Shown piece after piece: positions 58,101 through 64,000 of a stretch of DNA of 64,000 bases. Each line of letters begins with the position of its first letter. The first letter of the stretch is position 1. The translations under genes and the position numbers were made by a program. The DNA lies in contig JAULBX010014759.1 in the NCBI GenBank assembly GCA_032358255.1, forward strand, positions 30,119 to 94,118. The letters run 5' to 3'. The stretch comes from Heterotrichella gracilis (taxonomy: Eukaryota; Sar; Xanthophyceae; Tribonematales; Xanthonemataceae). Below the pieces are notes generated by a model. The model searched no databases. It saw only the letters and a list, made by a program, of their open reading frames with translations, and was not told the origin of the DNA.

Positions 58101-59771
58101 TCAAGCGTCAATTGTAATAATCTGGCTGTGCCGTGACCCTATCACCACAACTGCAGGCTGTGCAGGTTGTGCTCCACTTTACATAGGAAAGAGGTGGGCT
58201 GAATATGCAATAAATCACACATGAAGCATTGTCGAGGCCTCTCGGGTGGTGCGCACCTGTTATGAGTTGAGGGTTGCTGCCATTCTGCCCTGCCCCACAC
58301 CACACACCCTGCAATGAAATGCACACATTGAGGTTCAAAATGTAGGATTTAGGGCTTAACGCTGCAAATTAGACATGGGCAACCATTCGCCCTTTGGCGC
58401 AAGGGCCCAGTCAACACGGCTTTGCCATTGGAGGTTACAAAAAAATGCAATATGACAACGCGCAACACGGCACCAGCAATACAGGGTACACCGCAGCATT
58501 TGACAGACGCAGTGGGGCACCAATAAGAGGTGTGTGCTGGGTCTGGCTCTGGAAAGCAACAATGGAGCAGTGCTCCTCCGCCCCCATTGTCACGTGCAGC
58601 ATGGTGGCGTTGCGCCGCTATCAAACCCTAAGCCCTAGCAGGCGGTAACCCTACAATGCAAATTAAAATGCATCATGCCGACCAATAATACCGCGTCACA
58701 TGAACTGACGACCTGACTGGTGCCGCATTGCCACCTGTCATGTTGGCATCCTGTGCACCCTGCCTCATTGGTGATACAACAGACTGCGCTGCACTAATCA
58801 ATGCCACAAGGAGGAAGGGAGCCCATGATGACAGCATGACAGAGCACAATGCGGCACCAATAAGGACTTTTGCTCGCCCAAAGTGGGATGCAAGAATAAA
58901 ACCAGTACTATCCCCCCCACTGATGCATCGAGGCGCCGCTAAACCCTGCCGTGTGCGCCGCGTAACCCTTAAACCCTGCCGTGTGGTTACCCTACAGTGG
59001 AGCCCTGTGATGCACGCCACACACCCCTCTCCGCTGCCTACACTGTGCTGAGGCAACATGGAGTGCAAGGCTATGCTCCCGCCAGTTCACATAAGCGGTC
59101 TGCCCACTATGGTGTGCAGCTGCAAACTCTTAACCCTAACCGGTGTGATGGTGCATGCTGTGTCCTTGTCGATGTGCTCATGCGCAGCTGCTGTCAAACC
59201 CTAAACCCTAGCGAGTGATGGTGCCTGCCAAGCACTTGTGGACGTGACAGTGAGGAGGCAAAGTGGGATGCATGGCCGAATTTGTAACGATATAGAGAGC
59301 ACTGTGGCCTTGCCAAACCGTGGTGGTAGGTAGTGCAGTACATAGGCGCATTTTATTAACTTAGTCGAGCCATCCACCGCTTGCAAACCAATTCTAGGGT
59401 CTTGTCGCCAGCAAAGTAAGTCAGTGATTCAGCCTAGGCGCTTCTACACTAGACCACATCACCAAAGCTACACACAGTTGCATATAAAACATAAGTACCT
59501 CTCACATGAGTTGCCTCCCTAGTGTGGCCATGCACACGCAGTGAACAGAACCACCACAAGTGCATTCCCATTTGCAGGCACAAGGACAGGCATTAGAAAC
59601 TTATTTTCTTACCAGCTGTAGTGGGCGGGGCTGGATCTGGCGGGGGTGCCGTCCCCTGGAGGCGGTTTGGTGTGGCCCCCTTGGAAGCGTTTGGGAGGTG
59701 GATGGCTGGCTGTGGTTGGTGAGCCTGGATGAGATCGACTGTGACGGGAATTGTGACAGGCCCATTGTCAT
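52148..59771 (-). CDS. PYRR: PYRR-type riboflavin biosynthesis protein: RibD-like plus NADAR domain
   Basis: Exons: 59613-59771, 58257-58308, 57808-57861, 57380-57465, 56649-56918, 56109-56246, 55628-55798, 55133-55393, 54657-54749, 54092-54265, 53616-53865, about 52790-52977 and 52148-52328; roughly 690 aa. The Ser/Thr/Arg-rich first exon looks like a plastid transit peptide (inferred). A deaminase-like domain follows (IEAARLAD, QPHPNAGCLLV) with lost zinc ligands: SAEV for HAEV, and LETGDCHG for the PC-x-H-x-G-x-T-P-x-C loop. The RibD reductase part is intact-looking: YAMTLDGKIAT, SDAVIVGGNTVRRDNPRLTTR, VRIVMSRTLDLP, and FLQCLWECGGTLAA. The C-terminus is a NADAR/YbiA domain: LSNFSPHPI, VEHYYQAQKFAG, SPHDFFWGRGFDGSG and LGRLLMKLRG. 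Plant PYRR proteins share this order: inactive deaminase, pyrimidine reductase, and a NADAR domain proposed to hydrolyse damaged intermediates. Exons 1-2 and the last donor are the weak points. Several introns carry exon-edge copies. Confidence 0.92.
52432..52610 (-). repeat. Intronic copies of the PYRR last-exon start
   Basis: The acceptor and first codons of the last exon (52300-52335: CAG then CCCTGTTTACTGGTCGAGG) recur on the minus strand at 52440-52470 (CGCAGTCCCTGCTTACTGG, TTGAGGGC). A shorter copy is at 52585-52612 (TTGGTCGTCAAGGGCAACCC). Confidence 0.75.
53255..53350 (-). repeat. Intronic copy of the PYRR NADAR exon end
   Basis: Reading the minus strand, LLLAQKCAEVDDPESQAMVE and its donor repeat the genuine exon 11 end (53616-53700, YYQAQKFAGVDDPEARELVE). 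The identity GTGGACGACCCCGA and TGGTGGAAACCAT make this unmistakable. The copy is in frame locally and could be a second NADAR half-exon or a dead duplicate. Confidence 0.88.
54840..55040 (-). repeat. Intronic copies of the PYRR exon 8 end
   Basis: 54957-55040 repeats 55134-55222, the end of exon 8 (GTGGATGACCCCCCTGCAAT, ATGGCAGGCGCAGCCA on the plus strand), with the donor side. A shorter, more decayed third copy (CTGTGTGGATGACCCCTGC) is at 54890-54910. The ladder spacing is about 120-180 bp. Confidence 0.9.
56310..56470 (-). repeat. Two intronic copies of the PYRR exon 6 start
   Basis: The exon 6 acceptor side (56197-56262: GCCAGGACCGAACCCAGGGC, CTCCTCCTGCACACA on plus) recurs at 56310-56365 (GCCAGGACCGAGCAAAGGGC, CTCCTCCTGCACACA) and at 56412-56470 (GCCAGGACCAAACCCAATGC). 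Each is separated from the next by TTTAGGGTTT-type telomere-like sequence. Confidence 0.9.
57033..57117 (-). repeat. Intronic copy of the PYRR exon 5 start
   Basis: 57033-57117 repeats 56838-56935 almost exactly over its last 60 bases (GCGCTGGTGATTGCTTGCAC, CTCGGCAGAGGCAGTGCCCT, GCAGGGA). It includes the acceptor, so two equivalent acceptors lie 190 bp apart. Confidence 0.92.
57705..58125 (-). repeat. Array of PYRR exon 3 copies with intervening intron
   Basis: The genuine exon 3 (57808-57861) has its acceptor side (TAGCGCAGGTCATGCTCTGCAG on plus) repeated at 57935-57965 (TAGCGCAAATCATGCTCTGC) and 58056-58090 (TAACGCAGGGTCATGCTGTG). Shared intron sequence follows each (AATGATCA..., CCAATTGTAATCATCTG). 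On the other side, 57712-57752 copies the exon end (CTGCCGGCCGTGCAGCCTCAATGAGG). Confidence 0.85.
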
Positions 59772-59919
59772 CTGATATGAGGTATCCGTAAATATAGTTG
59801 GAAGCAATGGTGTGTGGTCAGCCGTACAGGGACACTACCGGATGATGGAGTGGAGTGGAGTGGGTGACATTGGAGGATTTGGCGGTAGTAGTGTACGCCT
59901 TGAAAGCAAAGATTGTGGT

Positions 59920-60408
59920 TTACGAGAAAGTAAAAAGCCGATTTGCTATGTTAAGGTAAGGGGAGAATAACCCAATTGACGGGAACTCAACGCGGGGCTG
60001 CAAACGCTGCCCACCAACGAATGCAGCCAGCCACAACGCTTGGACCACTTGAACCACAATCGCGTAGCTGGGCTTCGAATCCAATAAACGGTACTGCCGA
60101 AGTAACGTGATTGCGTTAGGACAGCGGTTGCACAAGCACAGAACTAGCAGGACTGGGATTAACAAGTCGTTGGTGTGGAGAAGAACGCTTTGGCTGCTGA
60201 GGTAAGAAGCCCACCAGACCAAATTGTTGACAAAATGCGAGGGGGGTAAAACTACGTTTTCACTGAGGAAACCTATCGACCCCTCCAATTGTATGCCATA
60301 TTGGACATTTGGGGAGGTCCGGGGCCAATTTGAGGCGTGTTGGTAGATAGGCTTACGTACTCGTGACCTACCCCTTCGCAGTTCGTCCCCTTGTCCAAAC
60401 GTTATCAA
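59920..60408 (-). CDS. Unrecognised 162-codon open frame
   Basis: A minus-strand frame from an ATG at 60408 to a stop at 59920 encodes 162 aa. It has hydrophobic stretches (VLLVLCLCN, VVQALWLAAFVGG) and otherwise mixed composition. It lies between divergent genes, has no obvious splice signals, and matches no family I know. Its length is moderately unusual for this composition, but chance is quite possible. It could be a remnant of a mobile element, or a 5' leader of PYRR. Confidence 0.22.
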   Translation of the reverse strand: MITFGQGDELRRGRSRVRKPIYQHASNWPRTSPNVQYGIQLEGSIGFLSENVVLPPSHFVNNLVWWASYLSSQSVLLHTNDLLIPVLLVLCLCNRCPNAITLLRQYRLLDSKPSYAIVVQVVQALWLAAFVGGQRLQPRVEFPSIGLFSPYLNIANRLFTFS

Positions 60409-60873
60409 ATATCAGATTGTAAAGAACACGGCTGCTAGCAGCGTCAAATAGACAGGAGCAGCAACGCTGTGCTGTACTGTGATACAACTCCTGAAGGCTA
60501 TCGTGGCAAGGCAAAAGTTCACGCACCCACACCACGCTGGGGCCCCAGCCTATATGCATGCTATGTTGCATATGCATGCACTCCGTTTCCCAACGACCAA
60601 CACAGCCACTGACCTCGAGGCTTAGAAAAGTAGTTATTTTCTCGCCTCAACCTCCTCTTGGGGTCTACTCTGCCCCTTCTTATTCCAGCTGGGCAAGTGG
60701 AGAGTGTATGTAAAGTGGAGCAGTTGGGGTGTGGACTGACTTCCCAGTAGTACTCAAGAAACCGTCACCTCCTCTGTGGTAAAGGTTGTAGAGTTACACA
60801 GTGGCGGGGAGGTGGAGCGTCCAGTGCACGTGCCTGGCTGTAGGCCTGGCTGCCCCGAACCTCTAGGGAGCTT

Positions 60874-60928
60874 CACAGCCACAGCCACAGCCACAGCCAC
60901 AGCCACAGCCACAGCCACAGCCACAGCC
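60874..60928. repeat. CACAGC hexanucleotide repeat
   Basis: About nine perfect copies of CACAGC/CAGCCA, followed by degenerate units (CACAGCCAAAGCCAAAGCC) up to about 60980. It lies in the PYRR-PEX1 gap, 350-450 bp before the PEX1 ATG. Confidence 0.95.
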
Positions 60929-61332
60929 CACAGCCAAAGCCAAAGCCAGTGTATATTCAAGCTTCACATCCACAGCCAGTGCCACAGCTATACCCGCAGC
61001 ACATCGCCACAGCACGTGGGTGGCCCAAGGTGCACCCACCACCCACCACCCACCACCACCACCGCCATACACACACCTCCACCCCCGGGGCACACCAGGG
61101 GCAAAACAGACGTGGGTGCTGAGGAGGGGAGGGAGGGGTGTCGTCCGTGACTTGAGGCTGCATCAACTAATGAGAGGAAGTGTTGGTTTGGCGCCCTAGG
61201 GGTGGTACGACACTTGCAAGATGGCGTGACAGCTACTTTGAGACCACAGCACGTCCGGGCTTGCAAGACTATCAGAACCAAGTTCAGCATTGATCTTCAT
61301 ATTGCAGTATCAACCCCGAACCAGTGGCAGCA

Positions 61333-63809
61333 ATGGAGTTTCTGGACAGCTGGGTGACCTCCAGCGAGGAGCAGCGGTGAGTGGCTAGGGTTTTGAGTTA
61401 GGGTTTAGGGTTTAGCTTTAGGGTGTGTGGACAGCTGGGTGACCTCCAGCGAGGAGCAGCGGTGAGTGGGTAGGGTTAGGGTTTAGGGTTCAAGCTCTTA
61501 GGGTTTGGGTTCTGGAGGTGGGGACCTTCAGTGAGCAGCAGCGGTGAGTGGACTTATGTGCATTCAAGGGGTCATGCAACCTGCCTTGCATACCGTACCC
61601 TGGTACTTCCCATCAGTCTGCCAGTCCTCACCACGCCACACCACGCCACCACCACACACACACACGCTCGAGGCACGCCCCCCCTGGACCAGCGCCCTCG
61701 TGCCCTGCCTGCGTGCACCCCCTTCGTTTCACACCATCAGCAAACAGACACTCCCTTTCCCCCACACACACACACTCACTCACCACCCCCTCCCAACCCC
61801 CGCAGCCGCACTCGTCTCATGGTCACCCACACCCCTGACCGAACATGCTTCGTGGGCCTGCCCCCCTCACTCATAGGCAGGCTCATGGAGGCAGGCTGCC
61901 CACTGCCACTGGTGATGGAGCTTGTGGTAGAACGACAGACAACAGGTGCGAGAATCTCCATTATATCCCCAGGACCCTTCTGTCAGTCATAACCCTACAC
62001 TCTGCACACTAGGGTGCCGGGACAAGACCGGCACCTGGAGTCGCCAATGTAATCCACCTAGACCCTGGCGGCAGTAACCTTGTCAGGTTTAACTGTGTAG
62101 GGTCTATTGAGGCAGGCGACAGGTGGCCACGTACCATACAGGTCATATATGTGTCACACAAATATTGCTTCCAATCAAATCAAATGAATTTAAGAAATTG
62201 CTGTAAATGCCAAGGGCTTCCGTAAACCATCCACACCCAAGGATACTCACTGCGGCGCTCACTGTACCCTGTAGGGCTTTCGTCCGGCCCGCCCCCCAAG
62301 CCCTGGCACGTGGCGTGGAGCGGCGCGGCATCTCAGGGAAACTCCATTGCCATCCCCATGGCACTCGCCACGTGCCTGCAGGTGAGGATTGCCCTTCACC
62401 CACCTCCGCTGCTTGCTGTGTCGCACGCGCACAGCACACATTGGAGCGTGAAAATGGGCCTTTGCTTGTGAAACTGGCCCGCTTAATTCTCCCCGTTGCC
62501 GTCTCTCTTCCTTTCCACACCTTGCATCGTGCACACAGGAGCATTTCCAAGCCACGTGCCCGCATGTATACAACTGGCTTGCATGTTTCTTGCCTGTAAA
62601 AATGCCCAGAACATAAAATAGGTGACGATAATGGCATCCCCCAATTTCCCCACTTTTTCCAATCCCCGCAGATCCCCAACGGCACCCCCGTCAGCGTGCG
62701 TGCCCTGCCAGCAGTGGCACAGGCGGTGAGTGTGAGTGTGGCCCCTGCCTCTGTGGATGACTGGGAGGTGGTGCAGCTGCAAGCGGGGGAGCTTGAGGGG
62801 GGTATGCTGGCACAGGTGGGTGTGAGAAGGTGGTGCTGATGCTGGTTGGTGGGTAATGTTGAGCTTGTTGGTTGGGTGCTGGAGGGTTTTGATTGGGTGT
62901 AATCTTCTCCAAAGGGGCTCCATTGTCAACCATCTTTAGTAATCCCGATAAGAAATATTATCTTGCAAGAACATAATGTATGCTCACCCCAGTCATGGAG
63001 CATAAGCCATTGCACGGGCATGATGCAAGAAAGTGTGAAGGTGCAACTCCAACACTGTGTTCCCAGTTGATTTTTTTAATGCGTCTTCCCTTTTGCGATG
63101 CCAGGTGGGGGTGGTGGAACAGGGCACCACATTCCCGGTATGGGGCCCGGGGAGGTCAAAAATGCTGCTGAATGTGACGGCCACTGTGCCGGCTGGGGTG
63201 GTCAAGTTGTGCCCCGGCTCAGAGATCTACGTGGCGTCCATACCCCGCCAAAACCCTAATCAAACCTCAGTAGCTCCGGCCAGGGTGGAAGAGGGCAGCG
63301 GAGTGGCAGCTCCAGTGGCAGTTGTTGTGCGGGCAAGCCTCAGGGTGCAGGTAAGGGTTTCCAACAACACCCTAAACGCCCACCACTTGCTTCTGCTTGG
63401 CTAGGGTTCCAGCACCAGTGGCAGGTGTCAGGGCGAGCCTGAGGGTAGGTAAAGGTTACAGGCACAATTCCTGTCCAAAGCTTAAGGTTGCAGTGCCCTC
63501 ACCGGTTTCAGTTGTGGCGTCCCGCTGTTTAGTGTGTAGGATTTAGGGTGTAGGTGTGCTTGTCGGCTCACCTGATTGTTTGGCCGCCAAACTTTGGCGC
63601 GTTTGCCCTCTCCAGGACCCCCCATCACCAGATTTTACACCCCTCGCCATTTTGGACCCCTCCGACGGGGCACCTGAGCACGCCGCCGAAATGCGGCGCT
63701 GGGCATTTGGCACCATCCCCACCACCTGCGCCCAAATACACCCCTCCACGGCGCAGCAGATGGCACTGGAGGAAGGGGCATGCCTCATGCTGCAGCCGCT
63801 GACTAAGAG
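61333..63809 (+). CDS. PEX1: Peroxin-1 AAA ATPase (PEX1), N-terminal part
   Basis: Six exons are present: 61333-61376, 61806-61945, 62275-62381, 62672-62815, 63105-63350 and 63616-63809. All are in phase, giving about 291 residues; the gene continues past the window. Motifs follow the PEX1 N-terminal double-psi/beta fold: CFVGLPPSLIGRLMEAG, LVMELVVERQ, WHVAWSGAASQGNSIAIP, GTPVSVRALP, VSVAPASVDDWEVVQL, VGVVEQGTTFPVWGPGRS and KLCPGSEIYVASIPR. The AAA domains D1 and D2 must lie to the right. PEX1 with PEX6 extracts ubiquitinated PEX5 from the peroxisomal membrane. The ATG at 61333 opens a short first exon whose donor region is copied twice in intron 1. The exon 5 end is also copied once, at about 63408-63455. 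Confidence 0.9.
61426..61555 (+). repeat. Two intronic copies of the PEX1 exon 1 end
   Basis: GGACAGCTGGGTGACCTCCA and GCGAGGAGCAGCGGTGAGTGG (61345-61385) recur exactly at about 61428-61468. A trimmed form is at about 61517-61551 (GGACCTTCAGTGAGCAGCAGCGGTGAGTGG). All three keep the same GCG/GTGAGTGG donor and are separated by TTAGGGTTTAGGG-type sequence. Confidence 0.93.
63408..63455 (+). repeat. Intronic copy of the PEX1 exon 5 end
   Basis: CCAGCACCAGTGGCAGGTGT and GGGCGAGCCTGAGGGTAGGT are a diverged copy of the exon 5 end (63308-63354: GCTCCAGTGGCAGTTGTTGT, GGGCAAGCCTCAGGGTGCAG, GTAAGG), 100 bp downstream. Confidence 0.75.
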
Positions 63810-63924
63810 GTGGGTTTGAATTGTAATGATGCCGAAGTTTTGCTGTGCAATTTTCTTCAGTGCCAGCGGTTCCCTGGTGCCAGGGAAAGTAATCTTCTTT
63901 CCTTGCCAGGAGGACTTCATTATA

Positions 63925-64000
63925 AGTAAGTAAGTAAGTAAGTATTTGCTTTCCAGCTTTGAAAGCCAGGTTAGCATGTCTGGGTATGCCTCACCCCAGT
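63925..64000 (-). mobile_element. SINE-like 3' end with TTAC tail, cut by window end
   Basis: AAGTAAGTAAGTAAGTAAGT, then TTTGCTTTCCAGCTTTGAAAGCC and GGTTAGCATG. On the minus strand this is CTGGAAAGCAAA followed by a (TTAC)n tail, resembling the tetranucleotide-tailed family. It lies in a PEX1 intron and continues past the window. Confidence 0.4.

Larger units (their letters stand above)
59772..61332. promoter_or_regulatory. Shared upstream region of PYRR and PEX1
   Basis: 1.56 kb lies between divergent start codons. It contains an unexplained minus-strand open frame (59920-60408) and a hexanucleotide repeat (60874-60928), both listed separately. No core promoter element is convincing. Confidence 0.45.

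Noticed and set aside
1-64000. tRNA, rRNA, CRISPR arrays, bacterial or phage genes
   Set aside because: None recognised on either strand by eye. Tandem direct repeats present are exon-edge copies or microsatellites, without the regular repeat-spacer form of CRISPR.

Overview
The window is nuclear DNA of a eukaryote, most probably a green alga (Chlorophyta). Genes are dense with short exons and GT-AG introns, and two introns start with GC. The proteasome subunit reads most like plant homologues. A RibD-like reductase is fused to a NADAR domain, as in plant PYRR. Degenerate plant/Chlorella-type TTTAGGG heptamers litter the introns. I cannot name the species, and no organellar, bacterial or viral block is visible. 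| Layout, left to right: MCMBP/ETG1 (minus, 5' part only) and PSMB4 (plus) diverge from a 0.56 kb gap. PSMB4 converges on VPS39 (minus, 13 exons) across a gap holding two perfect hairpins. VPS39 diverges from TOP2 (plus, 32 exons). TOP2 converges on receptor-like kinase RLK-A (minus). A tandem paralogue, RLK-B (minus), lies upstream of RLK-A, and a PYRR-type riboflavin gene (minus) lies upstream of RLK-B. PYRR diverges from PEX1 (plus), whose 3' part runs off the window. | Gene models were read by hand from conserved protein motifs plus splice sites and were checked for codon phase across junctions. Phases close for PSMB4 (285 aa), VPS39 (899 aa), TOP2 (1,673 aa), RLK-B (1,158 aa) and the parts of MCMBP and PEX1 present. 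RLK-A closes only with one poor donor, and the last PYRR intron is uncertain. | The genes are mostly unrelated housekeeping genes: replication (MCMBP, TOP2), protein turnover (PSMB4), vacuole/endosome tethering (VPS39), flavin synthesis (PYRR) and peroxisome import (PEX1). The two kinases are the lineage-specific element: a cysteine-rich ectodomain, one membrane span, a TKL-like kinase with HFD and DVG in place of HRD and DFG, and a long disordered tail. | The most unusual feature is structural. In PSMB4, VPS39, TOP2, PYRR and PEX1, fragments of an exon edge, including its splice site, recur as degraded copies in the adjoining intron, up to four times. In the TOP2 tail two such copies seem to have become real exons. 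I found no such copies in the two kinase genes.
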